This document shows positions 24,909 to 33,994 of a stretch of DNA of 64,000 bases, piece by piece. Location: positions 40,202 through 104,201 of the forward strand of contig NZ_JAGIQL010000004.1 in the NCBI RefSeq assembly GCF_017813245.1, written 5' to 3'. The stretch is from Streptomyces montanisoli (GTDB taxonomy: Bacteria; Actinomycetota; Actinomycetes; Streptomycetales; Streptomycetaceae). Numbering within the stretch: position 1 is the stretch's first letter; the number at the start of each line of letters is the position of its first letter. The translations under genes and the position numbers were made by a program. The notes below the pieces were generated by a model. That model was not told the DNA's origin and searched no databases. It saw only the letters and a list, made by a program, of their open reading frames with translations.

Positions 24909-25806
24909 ACGCGCTCAACTCGGTGTCGACGTAGGCGAGAAGCGCGGTGTGCATGTCGTCGGCGCTGGTGCCGCCGCCGTCCGGGGCGCCGGGTCCTTCG
25001 CCGGTCGGCGAGGCCAGCACCTGGGCGGCCAGGCCGTCGATCATCGCGGTCAGCCGCAGGGCGCTGAACTCCGGGTCGACGTCCCGGAAGACGCCCTGCG
25101 CGATGCCCCGTGCGAGCACGTCGGCGACGGTCGTCCGCCACTGCCGGTAGTACTCCACGTGCAGCCGGCCGATGGCCGTGGAGCGCGCGGCCTCCGCCCA
25201 CAGGTCGAGCCAGACCGTCCACTGCTCCCGCCGGCGCGGGGTCGTCGGCGTCTGCAACTCGATGAGCTGGCGAAGCTCGTCGGCCGCGCTGTCCGCCTCG
25301 GCGATGCGGGCGGATCGGCGGGCGGTGTCCTCGTCCATGCACCAGCGCACGGCGGCTTCCAGCAACTCGGCGCGGCCGGGGAAGTGGTAGTGGATGGCGG
25401 CCGTGCTCGTCCCGCAGGCGTCGGCGATGTCGGAGACCCGTACGGCATGGAAGCCGTGCCGGGCGATGAGCCGCACCGTCTCCCGGACGATCTGCAACGG
25501 GCGCCCGCCCTCGGGCCCGGCGCCACGCGGTGCGGCAGGGACGGCCGGGGTGGCGGAAGGGGTGGTGTGTTCCGCAGCCGCCGCCGGGTGCCCGTCCGCC
25601 CCCGAGCCGAGCAGCCAGCCCGCGTCCACGCTGCCCGCGTCCGCGATGCGCGCGAGCTCCGCGACGGTGAACCGGCGGGTGCCACGGAGCGACCGGGACA
25701 GTTTCGACGGGTCCATCACGATGCGCCGCGCGAACTCCCGCTGGCTGCAACGGGCCGCGCCGATCACCTCGCGCACGCGCTGCGCCACTTCCTCGTGCTG
25801 CTGCAT
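24907..25806 (-). CDS. double-HTH regulator: XRE-like domain fused to TetR
   Basis: I chose the ATG at 25806, giving 299 residues; a GTG at 25827 adds seven. Residues 1-70 look like a helix-turn-helix of the lambda-repressor/XRE type ([39 protein letters not shown]). An Ala/Pro-rich linker follows. A full TetR domain starts about residue 100 ([40 protein letters not shown]) with a BetI-like ligand domain after it. Two different DNA-binding domains in one regulator is uncommon. It heads the carnitine operon on the same strand, 83 bp before the BKACE gene, and is preceded by a 36-bp perfect palindrome, so it probably regulates itself and the operon. Confidence 0.86.
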   Translation of the reverse strand: MQQHEEVAQRVREVIGAARCSQREFARRIVMDPSKLSRSLRGTRRFTVAELARIADAGSVDAGWLLGSGADGHPAAAAEHTTPSATPAVPAAPRGAGPEGGRPLQIVRETVRLIARHGFHAVRVSDIADACGTSTAAIHYHFPGRAELLEAAVRWCMDEDTARRSARIAEADSAADELRQLIELQTPTTPRRREQWTVWLDLWAEAARSTAIGRLHVEYYRQWRTTVADVLARGIAQGVFRDVDPEFSALRLTAMIDGLAAQVLASPTGEGPGAPDGGGTSADDMHTALLAYVDTELSA

Positions 25807-25877
25807 GGTGAGCCACCGTAGGGCCACGTTGAGGAAAACGCAATCGCACCTCCTCGTAATACCTGCCAGACGCGCGA

Positions 25878-25913
25878 TTGCGGTACTGACTGACGCATCA
25901 GTCAGTACCGCAA
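25878..25913. promoter_or_regulatory. 36-bp perfect inverted repeat upstream of the carnitine regulator
   Basis: Two 16-bp arms (25878-25893 and 25898-25913) pair perfectly around CGCA; the inner core is TGACTGA/TCAGTCA. Arm GC is only 50 percent in a very GC-rich region, which favours a protein-binding site over a terminator. It lies 72 bp upstream of the regulator start and 22 bp past the stop of the preceding sedolisin gene, so it could also serve as that gene's terminator. Confidence 0.75.
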
Positions 25914-25934
25914 CGGCATCGCGAGCGGCAGGCG

Positions 25935-28900
25935 TTACGCCTTGTCGAGCGTGTAGTTCACCGTCACCGTCCGTCCCTTCTTGAGCCTCGCCCTGGAGGT
26001 CGTCGGCTGGTAGCCGTCCTTCGCGACGATCAGGGTGAGCGGGTTGTTACGGGTGTCGAGCCAGAGCTGGTACGTGCCGTCGGCGCCGGTCTTGAGCGTG
26101 TAGTGGGTGGCCCACGAGTCGATCTGGACCGTGGCGCCTGCCAGCGCGGCGGTGCCGCCCTTGCCGTCGGAGCCGAGGACCTTGCCGGTGATCTTGCCCC
26201 AGGTCCTGGGCGGTGCCACCGTGAGGGTCACCGGGACGCTCGGCAGGGCGTAGGGCGTGTCCGAGGACAGCAGCAGCTCGGCGCCGTAGGCCCCGGGCTG
26301 GGTGATGTCCGGGATGGAGGCGTCCAGTGTGACGGCCACCGTGGCCGTGCCACCGGGCTTGAGTGTGACGTGCTCCTTGCCCTCGGACAGCCAGCTGACG
26401 TCGCCGCCGCCCTGCTGGTCGTAGCCGGGGAGCAGTTCGACGGTTCTGATCGGCTGACCGTTGCCCACAGCGCCCCCGACCTTGTAGAAGCCGGACGCGC
26501 CACCGCCTCGGTAGCTCGCCTGGTTGGCGTTGGGCAGGGCGGACCAGGCACCGGCCGCCGGGTCGTAGGCGAACGCCTTGTTGGTCAGGGCGGTCCCCTC
26601 GACCCCCGCGGTCACCAGCAGTTGGCCGTTGGCCGCCGTGTACGACGAGGCCCAGAGCGCGGCGGGCAGGTCGGGCAGCGCGCTCCAGGAGTCGGCCGCC
26701 GGGTCGTAGACGTAGGCGGAGACCAGGGCGCCGCCCGCGTCGGAGTTGCCGCCGGCGCAGTACAGCTCACCCTTGACGGCTCCGCACGCCTCCCAGGAGA
26801 CCGGTACCGGGTAGGGCGCGGCGGTCGACCAGGAGTCGGCAGCCGGGTCGTACACGTTCACCGCGGTCGACCCGCAGGCGGACGCGGTGCAGCCGCCGAC
26901 GGCGTACAGCTTGCCGTCGAGGACCGCGGAGCCGGATCCGGCCAGCGGGGACGGCTCGTCGGAGCCGGTCGTCCAGGCGTCGGTCGCGGGGTCGTAGATC
27001 TCCAGCTTGCCGTCGGGGTCGCCGCTTGCGCCCCAGCCGCCGGCGATGTACCACTTGCCGCCGACGAAGCCGTGGGCAGGCGACTCGCGGGTGTCGCTCG
27101 CCGAGGCACCCTGCGTCCACGCGCCCGTGTCCGGGTCGTAGCTGTGGAGCGTCTTGACGTCGGCGGCGCCGTCGAAGCCGAAGGCCGCGTAGACCTTGCC
27201 GTCGTGCGTGTCGGCGGCCAGGTCCTGGAGGTTCGTCGGCAGATCGCCCGCGCTCTGCCAGGCGTCGGCGGACGGACCGGTCAGGCTCGGCGTGGCCTTC
27301 CTTGAATGGTGGGCCGCGGCCGACAGCGGCGAGAAGTCGCCCTTGACCCTCTGCAGCGGCGCGCCGTGGCCTGCCGGTGTGACGGTGCCGGAACCCTCGG
27401 CGATGTCGAGGGTCGCCGGCTCGGATCCGGTGTTCTCGACGGTCAGTCGCTTCGTCTTGGAGCCGCCCCACTTCACCGAGGCGCCGATCTTGTCCGGGGT
27501 GACCTTGAGCCGTCCCGCCTTGAGCGAGAAGTTGGCCTTGGCGGCCGAGTCGGCCGCGACGGTCACCTGCTTGGTGAGGTCGGCGTACCCGTGCTTCGAG
27601 CCGGTCAGCGGCTGCTTGCCGGCCTTGGCGAACGACCAGTAGAAGCCGTCCGGCAGGTTCGGGTCGTCCAGCGTGGCCGCCGTGGCCGCCTCGACCGGTG
27701 AACCGTCGGCGCCGCTGACGTTCGCGGCGACGAGACCGTCCTTGGTGTTGGCGTCCGTGACGACGCCCTCGACGAGGCCGCCGGGCCGCAGCTGGGCGAT
27801 CCGCTGCCCCACCATGACGTCGTCGACCTGCCACCACCAGGCGAAGTGGCCGGTGTAGTGGAAGCGCAGCCGGACCGACGACTTGCCGGCGAAGTCTCCG
27901 AGCGGGACCGTCACCTGCTGCGGACCCGCGACGTCCTGCGCCGGTGCGGTCCACACCGCCGTCCAGGTCTTGCCGCCGTCCGAAGTGGCTTCGACGGTCG
28001 CCTGCTGGCCGGAGTACGACTTGTAGTCGGTACGGAACGACATCTCGGGGGCCTCGGCGCCACTCAGGTCATAGACCGGACTGACCAGGGAGGTGTCCTG
28101 GGTGGACGAGCTGCCGAGGTGGTCGCTGTCCACGATCGCGAACGCGCCGTCGCCACCCGTCTTGTTGCCCCGGCCGCCCGGGTCGTCGAACTCCCAACCA
28201 CCCTCGGTGTCGGATGCGTTGACCACGCTCCAGCCTTCCGGAGCTGTGGTGGTGGAGTCGAAGGGCTCCGTGGTGCCTTCGTCCTTGAAGGTGTAGCCGG
28301 GCGTCCGGCTCGCGAACGGGTCGACCGGAACGGAGACACTGGCGGAGACGTCCGCGTCCTTGACGGTGACCTTCTTGGTGGCGGGCCGGTAGCCCGGGTA
28401 GGCGCTCGTCACGGTGAGCGTGTAGTCGTGGTCCGACGGCAGCGGAAGCGCGTACGCGCCGGTCGCCGGGTCGGTCCACACCGACGCGTCGTCGCCCACA
28501 CTGACACGCGCGTACAGCGGCCAGCCGTGCCCGGACCCGTCCGTCACCCTGCCGGACACGGTCTCGCGCGCGACGGCGGTGAGGGCGACGTCCTTGGTGA
28601 CGGCGGCCCCGTCGTCGACCTTCACGGCCGGTGTGGAGGCGGTGGCATAGCCGAAGGCGTCGACGGAGAGACTGTAGGAGCCCGGCGTCAGGGTCAGGGA
28701 GTACGTCCCGTCGGCGGCGGTCTTCGCCCGGACGCTGGTGTCGCCGGCCGTCGCGGTCACGGTCGCTCCGGACACCGCCTTGCCGGTGGCGCCGTCCGTC
28801 ACGGCGCCCGACAGGCTGCCGTGCGCACCTTCGGTGAAGGCGGCGACACCGTGCGGGGTGCCGAGACCCGTCGGGCCGTCGTAGCCCGTGGCCGCGGTGC

Positions 28901-30182
28901 ACAGATAGGCCGGACTGCACGTGCCGTTGCTACCGCTGGTGACGTCGTTCAGCGTCCCGTCGGCGGCCGCGTAGGGATAGGAGTTGGGGTACGTGCTGGC
29001 CGCGGGCGAGCCCGCCGCTGCGTACACGCCCGCGATCAGCGGCGAGGACGCGCTCGTGCCGCCGTACACGGCCCAGCCGGAGCCGCCGTACGTGACGTAC
29101 ACCGACACACCGGTGACCGGGTCGGCGACCGCCGAGACGTCCGTCACGGCGCGCTTGTCGCAGCCGGTGTCCGTCTGGAAGGCGGGCTTCGCCTCGTAGG
29201 CCGAGCAGCCCGAGCCGGGGCCGCCGTAGCTGTTGTGCCACACCGACTCGGCCCAGCCGCGGTCCGTGCCACCGTCCCGGCTCAGCGCGGTGCCGCCGAC
29301 CGACGTGACGTAGGGCGACGCGGCGGGGTACGCCACGCCGTACGCGTCGTCGCCCGATGACGCGACGACCGCCACGCCCGGGTGGTTGTAGTACGGGTCG
29401 TACGCGGTGGCCTCGCTCGGGTCCTCACCGCCGCCGGAAGCGGTGTAGCTCGTGCCGTACGAGTTGGAGACGTACTTGGCTCCCAGCGCCACGGCCTCGT
29501 CCACGGCCGAGCCCAGGTCCTCGAAGGACGCGCTGTCGGCCTCGACGAGGAGGATGTGCGCGTTGGGCGCGGCGGCGGAGACCATGTCCAGGTCGAGGGA
29601 TATCTCCCCGGCCCAGCCGGAGTCCGGCGCCGGGTAGTCGGTGCCTCCGCGCTGGTCGACCTTGGTGAAGCAGCCGTCGTCGGCGGTGCAGGCCGGCAGG
29701 CCGTACTGCGCGCGGTAGACGGCGAGGTCGGCCTCGGCGTTCGGGTCGTCCTGCGCGTCGACGACGGCGACCGTTTGGCCGGCGCCTCCGTTCGCGGGCA
29801 GGTCGTACGCGGACTGGAGATCGGCCGCCCCGAACCCGCTGGGCGTGGCGTCGCCCTTCAACAGCCCTTTGACGGGGCTGACGTCGGTGCGGCGCAGGGC
29901 GTAGCAGGTCGCGTAGCCGGGCTTCGGCTGAGTGGTGCAGGCAGGCTCCACCTTGGAGGACTTGCCGTGCACGGACACCTGGGCGGCACCCTTTGCGGGC
30001 GCGGTCGGTGCGGTATGGGTGGTTCCGATAACGTTGTCAACGGTCGTGGATCGGGCCGCTTGCGCGGTGGGTGCCTGCACGCCGACGAGTACGAGTGCGG
30101 CGGCGCCCAGTACGGCCGACAAGGCCGAAATCCGCTGCCCGAGGGGTCTCCTGGGGGGTCTCGGCTTGAGCGATCTGTTCAA
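25935..30182 (-). CDS. giant secreted S53 peptidase with carboxypeptidase-regulatory, jelly-roll and kelch domains
   Basis: The TTG at 30182 has AAGGGAG at good spacing and gives 1415 residues; the longer frame to 30641 lacks a signal peptide. The signal peptide ends about APTAQAA. The S53 core has Glu193 and Asp197 (GEISLDLD) and Ser377 (YGGTSASSP), and is closely related to the 6.5-8.2 kb protein. Then come two carboxypeptidase-regulatory-like beta domains (GATVTATAGDTSVRAKTAADG). A choice-of-anchor/MAM-like jelly-roll domain follows (about 610-790). Several kelch repeats carry the block (V/I)YDPAADSWS. A final regulatory-like domain has GATVQIDSW and ends NYTLDKA. The tail suggests cell-surface or substrate attachment. 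No LPXTG anchor is seen. Confidence 0.9.
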   Translation of the reverse strand: MNRSLKPRPPRRPLGQRISALSAVLGAAALVLVGVQAPTAQAARSTTVDNVIGTTHTAPTAPAKGAAQVSVHGKSSKVEPACTTQPKPGYATCYALRRTDVSPVKGLLKGDATPSGFGAADLQSAYDLPANGGAGQTVAVVDAQDDPNAEADLAVYRAQYGLPACTADDGCFTKVDQRGGTDYPAPDSGWAGEISLDLDMVSAAAPNAHILLVEADSASFEDLGSAVDEAVALGAKYVSNSYGTSYTASGGGEDPSEATAYDPYYNHPGVAVVASSGDDAYGVAYPAASPYVTSVGGTALSRDGGTDRGWAESVWHNSYGGPGSGCSAYEAKPAFQTDTGCDKRAVTDVSAVADPVTGVSVYVTYGGSGWAVYGGTSASSPLIAGVYAAAGSPAASTYPNSYPYAAADGTLNDVTSGSNGTCSPAYLCTAATGYDGPTGLGTPHGVAAFTEGAHGSLSGAVTDGATGKAVSGATVTATAGDTSVRAKTAADGTYSLTLTPGSYSLSVDAFGYATASTPAVKVDDGAAVTKDVALTAVARETVSGRVTDGSGHGWPLYARVSVGDDASVWTDPATGAYALPLPSDHDYTLTVTSAYPGYRPATKKVTVKDADVSASVSVPVDPFASRTPGYTFKDEGTTEPFDSTTTAPEGWSVVNASDTEGGWEFDDPGGRGNKTGGDGAFAIVDSDHLGSSSTQDTSLVSPVYDLSGAEAPEMSFRTDYKSYSGQQATVEATSDGGKTWTAVWTAPAQDVAGPQQVTVPLGDFAGKSSVRLRFHYTGHFAWWWQVDDVMVGQRIAQLRPGGLVEGVVTDANTKDGLVAANVSGADGSPVEAATAATLDDPNLPDGFYWSFAKAGKQPLTGSKHGYADLTKQVTVAADSAAKANFSLKAGRLKVTPDKIGASVKWGGSKTKRLTVENTGSEPATLDIAEGSGTVTPAGHGAPLQRVKGDFSPLSAAAHHSRKATPSLTGPSADAWQSAGDLPTNLQDLAADTHDGKVYAAFGFDGAADVKTLHSYDPDTGAWTQGASASDTRESPAHGFVGGKWYIAGGWGASGDPDGKLEIYDPATDAWTTGSDEPSPLAGSGSAVLDGKLYAVGGCTASACGSTAVNVYDPAADSWSTAAPYPVPVSWEACGAVKGELYCAGGNSDAGGALVSAYVYDPAADSWSALPDLPAALWASSYTAANGQLLVTAGVEGTALTNKAFAYDPAAGAWSALPNANQASYRGGGASGFYKVGGAVGNGQPIRTVELLPGYDQQGGGDVSWLSEGKEHVTLKPGGTATVAVTLDASIPDITQPGAYGAELLLSSDTPYALPSVPVTLTVAPPRTWGKITGKVLGSDGKGGTAALAGATVQIDSWATHYTLKTGADGTYQLWLDTRNNPLTLIVAKDGYQPTTSRARLKKGRTVTVNYTLDKA

Positions 30183-30606
30183 GATGCTCTCCCTTGAGGT
30201 GCACGAACTCCGCGTGATGTGTGCGGAGGTCGTGAAGAAGGAAATCTTCCTGACCATTGACGATGAACGGTCAACAAAAGTCAATGAGCTTGCAATGAGC
30301 CGGAGTTGTCCCGCCGGCGCGCCTGGCGCGAACCCGCTTCTTCGCCCGCCGGGCGCGCCGCAGGTGGCGAGAATTCGGTGAAACGCGTCGAGGGGACGGG
30401 CGCAAGAACGGCAATGCGCCAATCCCGGCACGCCGGCACGGCGGCACGCGCCGCGTGGCTCCGGGGCCGGGCGTCCCGCAGTCGCTGACGCGCGTCGGGA
30501 ATGCACAAAAAAGGTCGGCGCTGCCGAAGGCCGAAAAACGCCGTCGTGTCGAGAAATCCACGCGCGGAGAATCGGAGGGAATGCGGAATCTCGGATTTCG
30601 TATGAG
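30183..30606. other. gene-free stretch upstream of sedolisin 3
   Basis: No convincing gene is visible. The part nearest the sedolisin start is locally AT-rich and probably holds its promoter and leader. On the minus strand a TTGACT-like -35 element lies in an inverted repeat, CATTGAC (30255-30261) and GTCAATG (30280-30286), with an inner GGTCAA at 30269-30274. The rest is GC-rich with only overlapping shadow frames. Confidence 0.6.
30255..30286 (-). promoter_or_regulatory. inverted repeat in the sedolisin 3 leader region
   Basis: Outer arms CATTGAC and GTCAATG lie 73-104 bp upstream of the TTG start, with an inner GGTCAA half-site. The AT-rich context and TTGAC-like hexamers make this the likely promoter/operator area; no exact start site can be read. 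Confidence 0.4.
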
Positions 30607-30756
30607 GTGGTCGGCTCGGTCCCGAAGGTTCTCGACCGCATCCTCCTCGGCCGGGCAGTGGCCGAAATTAGCAGCCACCGCCGGCTCGGCCCCGGGCGGC
30701 TCGCCCGCTACCTCATGGCGGTGCGCAACGGCATCGCCGTCCAGGCGTTCAGCCGG
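30607..30756 (+). pseudogene. possible remnant of a TetR-family C-terminus
   Basis: This plus-strand frame reads GRLARYLMAVRNGIAVQAFS, which strongly resembles the end of TetR-family ligand domains (ARYLMAVxxGxAVQA). Before it is a less typical stretch (VGSVPKVLDRILLGRAVAEI), and no HTH can be found upstream. After AVQAFS the frame becomes Arg-rich and meaningless, suggesting a frameshift or truncation. The fragment overlaps the end of the DUF397 gene on the other strand by a few bases. I read it as a decayed repressor gene, with modest confidence. Confidence 0.35.
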
Positions 30757-30943
30757 CGTGCGCGGCGGCGAACCCGACGAACGCCCGCCAGGCGTCGGCA
30801 CGGGTGGTGAGGCCGGGACGGCTCGTGTCCTTGGAGTCCCGTACGTGGACGCTGTGCACGGCGTCGGCCACCTCGACGCACTGGCCGCCTTCGCCGCTGC
30901 TGTAGGTGCTCTTGAACCACGCCAGTTCCGCCGCGTCCTTCAT
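30749..30943 (-). CDS. DUF397 domain protein
   Basis: This is a 64-residue protein whose ATG overlaps the XRE gene stop (ATGA). It has the hallmark W(F/Y)KSTYSSGEGGQCVEVA at the start, then VHVRDSKD and a terminal W(R)AFVGFA. DUF397 proteins are small partners of XRE regulators in actinomycetes. In the WhiJ/AbaA-like systems the small protein modulates its paired DNA-binding protein in development or antibiotic control, somewhat like an antitoxin-type pair. The order here, regulator then DUF397, is the usual one. Confidence 0.9.
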   Translation of the reverse strand: MKDAAELAWFKSTYSSGEGGQCVEVADAVHSVHVRDSKDTSRPGLTTRADAWRAFVGFAAAHAG

Positions 30944-31809
30944 GACTCTCCTAGCAACGCCTCGACGAAGGCCATTGACTCCCGCGGAGTGAGAGCCTGG
31001 GCCCGGATGATCCCATACTGGGCCTCCAGCTCTCGAACTGCACCCCGTTCCGTGAACAGTTGGCTGCTCCTCTGCGCTTCGGTGTAGCCGATGCGCTGCC
31101 CCTTCGCCGTTTCGATCAGCGTGAACGGCCCGGCGAGCCCGGCATGGTCTTCCCGATCCAGGGGCATGACCTGGATCTCGATGTTGCGCTTCTGCCCGAT
31201 GAGCAGGATCTGTTCAAGTTGGCCCCGCGCAACTTCCCGGCCGCCGATGGGCCGCCGAAGGACCGACTCCTCGATGACGAAGCTCATCAGCGGGGCGGGC
31301 CAGCGGGAGAAGACGTCCTGCCGGAGCAACCGGGCGTTCACGCGCTGCTCGATCGTCTCCTGGCCGAGAACCGGGCGTCGCATGGTGAAGACCGCCCGTG
31401 CGTACTCCTCCGTCTGCAACAGGCCGTTCACGACATGGGTGTCGTAGACGTGCAACTCGACCGCCTCCGCCTCCAGCCGCGCCGCGTCGCGGAAGAACGC
31501 GGGGTACTGGGAGCGGGCCAACTCGTCCTTCATCTCGGACAGCACGCCACCGCCGTCGAGCAACTCGTCTGCCGCGTCGACGAACTCGGGCGGCGGAATC
31601 CGGCGCCCCTGCTCGTAGGACGCGATGGTCGACGGCGAGTAGCCCGTGCGTGAAGCGAACTCCGGGCGCTCGATGCCCGCCCTCAGACGCAACCGTTTGA
31701 GCTGCCGTCCGAACACGCGCACGATGCCCGTGCTCTGCTCGGGCGACAGCCCCGGCTCCGGCTCCGGCTCGGCGGAGCCGTCCTCCTGCTGTTGCAGCAC
31801 TTCGCTCAT
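30940..31809 (-). CDS. XRE-family regulator with DUF5753-type C-terminus
   Basis: The ATG at 31809 gives 289 residues; GTG at 31815 is slightly closer to the AGGAGG site and also plausible. An acidic N-terminal tail precedes a lambda-repressor-like HTH (LKRLRLRAGIERPEFASRTGYSPSTIASYEQGRR). The long C-terminal half has YDTHVVNGLLQTEEYARAV, RQDVFSRWPAPLMSFVIEESVL and IEIQVMPL, which is the ligand or partner domain typical of these actinomycete regulators. It is co-translated with a DUF397 protein. A developmental or stress-related role is inferred from the family. Confidence 0.9.
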   Translation of the reverse strand: MSEVLQQQEDGSAEPEPEPGLSPEQSTGIVRVFGRQLKRLRLRAGIERPEFASRTGYSPSTIASYEQGRRIPPPEFVDAADELLDGGGVLSEMKDELARSQYPAFFRDAARLEAEAVELHVYDTHVVNGLLQTEEYARAVFTMRRPVLGQETIEQRVNARLLRQDVFSRWPAPLMSFVIEESVLRRPIGGREVARGQLEQILLIGQKRNIEIQVMPLDREDHAGLAGPFTLIETAKGQRIGYTEAQRSSQLFTERGAVRELEAQYGIIRAQALTPRESMAFVEALLGES

Positions 31810-32057
31810 GGTCACTCCCACCTCCTACGGACAACGCGCATCCCCACCCGGTGGATACGCCTCACCCCACCGACAACCGCCGGACGATCGCGTACCGCGT
31901 CCGCGTGTATGCGTGGATTGTCATGGGGCGCGCAACGTTCCGGCACAGGCCCGTAACAGGGGCTGACCTGGGCTCCAGTCGTCTGACACGATCGTTCGGA
32001 AGCGGGTAGGCGTGATATCGCCGCCTCGCCACCCCCACACGGAAAGAGGGAAGTCTC

Positions 32058-32702
32058 ATGAGCCTCAGGACCCTTGGCCGCGGAATCCTGCCGGTTGCCG
32101 CCCTCGTCACCGCCGGACTGACGCTCACCGCCTGCGGCCCGGGAAACAACGACGCTTCCGGTTCAGCCACCCCCTCCTCCTCCCCGTCGGCCTCCTCGCC
32201 CAGCTCCCCGGCGCCCTCCCCGTCGTCCAGCCCTCCCAGCGCACCGAGCTCGTCGCCGGCGGGCTCCGGCGGCTCATCCGGCTCGGGAGGGTCCGTCTCC
32301 GAGTCCGTCCCCGGGGTGATCGACTGCGGCAAGTCGCTCTCCAAGCTGGAGATCCGCCCGAAGTCGATCCTCCTCGCCTGCAGCGACAGCACCGCCGGAC
32401 TCCAGAACCTGACCTGGAGCCACTGGGGCCGCAACACCTTGACGGGCAGCCCGGACGACGGCCCGACGCCTTCCGCGACCGCGACGGCCACGGGCGAGTT
32501 CTTCCTGAACGACTGCGACCCCGACTGCGCGACGGGGCACGCACACACCTACCCGGTGAAGGTGACGCTGTCGGTGGTGAACAGCTCGCCGCTGAAGAGC
32601 GGCGACACGTACTTCGCCCGTGCGTCGCTCACCTGGCAGGGCGCCAAGCCGCCGGCCGGTACGAAGACCACGTTCGTCCTCCAGGACCCCACCGCGTCGT
32701 AG
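32058..32702 (+). CDS. lipoprotein with Ser/Pro linker, function unknown
   Basis: This is a 214-residue protein with a clear lipobox (LTLTAC, Cys at about 26). A long Ser/Pro/Ala linker (about 35-80) precedes a compact C-terminal domain containing four Cys (IDCGKS, LLACSDS, NDCDPDCATGH). That domain would form disulfides outside the membrane. GAGGGAAG precedes the ATG. I do not recognise the domain; the pattern is common among surface lipoproteins of this genus. A cell-envelope binding role is a guess, and no operon partner is evident. Confidence 0.82.
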   Translation: MSLRTLGRGILPVAALVTAGLTLTACGPGNNDASGSATPSSSPSASSPSSPAPSPSSSPPSAPSSSPAGSGGSSGSGGSVSESVPGVIDCGKSLSKLEIRPKSILLACSDSTAGLQNLTWSHWGRNTLTGSPDDGPTPSATATATGEFFLNDCDPDCATGHAHTYPVKVTLSVVNSSPLKSGDTYFARASLTWQGAKPPAGTKTTFVLQDPTAS

Positions 32703-32773
32703 CGCCGGGCGCGCTGCGCTGCCGCGTCCCTGGCCGAGCCATCCGTGCTGCGGGCTCCGCCGCTGCGGCAAGG

Positions 32774-33130
32774 TCAGAAGCTGATGACGGTGGCCTGTTC
32801 GAGGGTGAAGCGGAGGAACTCGTCCCGGGCCACCCGAAGGTTGAGCCCGCGCCTGGCGAGGTCGTCCGTGACCCCGTCAACGCGAGCAGCATTGGCACAG
32901 GCCCCTACAACGACACCGTCCGCGATCAGCTCGTCGATCTGCCCGTTGAACGTCGCGACGGCCTCCCCGCCATCCTTGCCGCTCAGGCGGCGCTGAGCCG
33001 GCCCGAAGCAGAAGACCTCGACTTCGCTTCCATGCCCGGGGGCGATCTCCTGGATGCGCTGCGCCACCCGCGTCCCTGTGGCAAGCGAGTCATCATCGTC
33101 ATGGAACACATGAATGACAGTCTTGGGCAT
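32774..33130 (-). CDS. DsrE-family protein
   Basis: The ATG at 33130 with GGGAGG gives 118 residues. The small alpha/beta fold is suggested by IHVFHDDDDSL at the start, VEVFCFGPAQRRL, and DGVVVGACANAARVDGV, where the Cys matches the conserved position of DsrE/YchN-like proteins. Family members bind or relay sulfur, or act as small regulatory subunits. No partner gene for tRNA thiolation or sulfur oxidation lies nearby, so the role is open. Confidence 0.65.
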   Translation of the reverse strand: MPKTVIHVFHDDDDSLATGTRVAQRIQEIAPGHGSEVEVFCFGPAQRRLSGKDGGEAVATFNGQIDELIADGVVVGACANAARVDGVTDDLARRGLNLRVARDEFLRFTLEQATVISF

Positions 33131-33369
33131 CGCGCGCCTCCCGCTCGTTCGCAGTTTCTCGGGCGATCTGAACCCTAGCTGGTTCTCATATAACAAGACT
33201 GTGTGTCTCGCGATTCAAAACGCCTGCGTGCTCGAGCGGGGCGCTCGGGCGAGGCCAGCGGCCGATCACCATCCGGCCGCCGATCGGCGTACGTCACCAT
33301 GGTCTGCCGAGCGGAACAGTATGTGGTCGCCCGGTAGGAGCGGCGGTCTGTCGGTGGGGGTGGGAGTCC

Positions 33370-33807
33370 GTGGATCAGAGCGAAGACCAGATCTTGGCTG
33401 AGGAGCTTGCTGCTCTCGGCGCGGTTGGGGGAGCTAGTGGTCGCTTGGTCCGGGTGGCGGCCAAGCTGATGAGGAAGAACATCCATGAGGTCGACTTGCT
33501 TGTTCCCTTGCCTTTTGACGAGACGGTGAAGCGCGTCTCGGGTGTGCTCGGGAAGGCGGGCCACATTATGGAAACCGTGCCAGTTCGCCTTGGTGAGGAC
33601 GAGACCATTCGCATCGTCGCCGGCGGCGGTGTCGGCGGTCTCAATCCCGTAGTGGTGACCGCGCGCGTGCTGAAGGCCGATGGGGACGGCTCGGAGGTCT
33701 GGCTTCGTGCGGTTGCCGCGGAGGGTCTGATCAGGCAGCGAGCCGGGGAGAAGACCGCCGTCCGTCTCGCCGCCCAGTTGAGCATGGCGACCGGCGCGGG
33801 CGGGTGA
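33370..33807 (+). CDS. small hypothetical protein
   Basis: The GTG at 33370 with GGGAG gives 145 residues. It shows an amphipathic alpha/beta pattern: VDLLVPLPFDETVKRVSGVL, a Gly-rich turn (VAGGGVGGLN), a strand pair (VVVTARVLKADG) and a C-terminal helix (KTAVRLAAQLSMA). The strand-helix-strand arrangement could fit an SRPBCC-like lipid or ligand binder, but I cannot assign it. Local base composition is less GC-rich than the surroundings. The same frame stays coding-like for 37 codons past the stop (33808-33921). Confidence 0.6.
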   Translation: MDQSEDQILAEELAALGAVGGASGRLVRVAAKLMRKNIHEVDLLVPLPFDETVKRVSGVLGKAGHIMETVPVRLGEDETIRIVAGGGVGGLNPVVVTARVLKADGDGSEVWLRAVAAEGLIRQRAGEKTAVRLAAQLSMATGAGG

Positions 33808-33994
33808 GCTGTCCGCCGCGCCATTGCAAAGAAGCGCGACGAGATCACCAACCGTACGAAGCGCGGCTCCCAGCCCGTCCGCTACGAGGCGACAGCCTTT
33901 GCCCAGGGCATACCTCCCTGATCCGGTTGGATGTCGTCGACAGCCTCGCGCGATGCGTGGGGGTCACCGTGAAATCGGAGGGGTGCTGAGCTCG

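Noticed and set aside
25807..30641. Upstream extensions of minus-strand genes such as the BKACE and sedolisin 3 frames
   Set aside because: They add sequence without domain, signal peptide or ribosome site; internal starts fit the families better.
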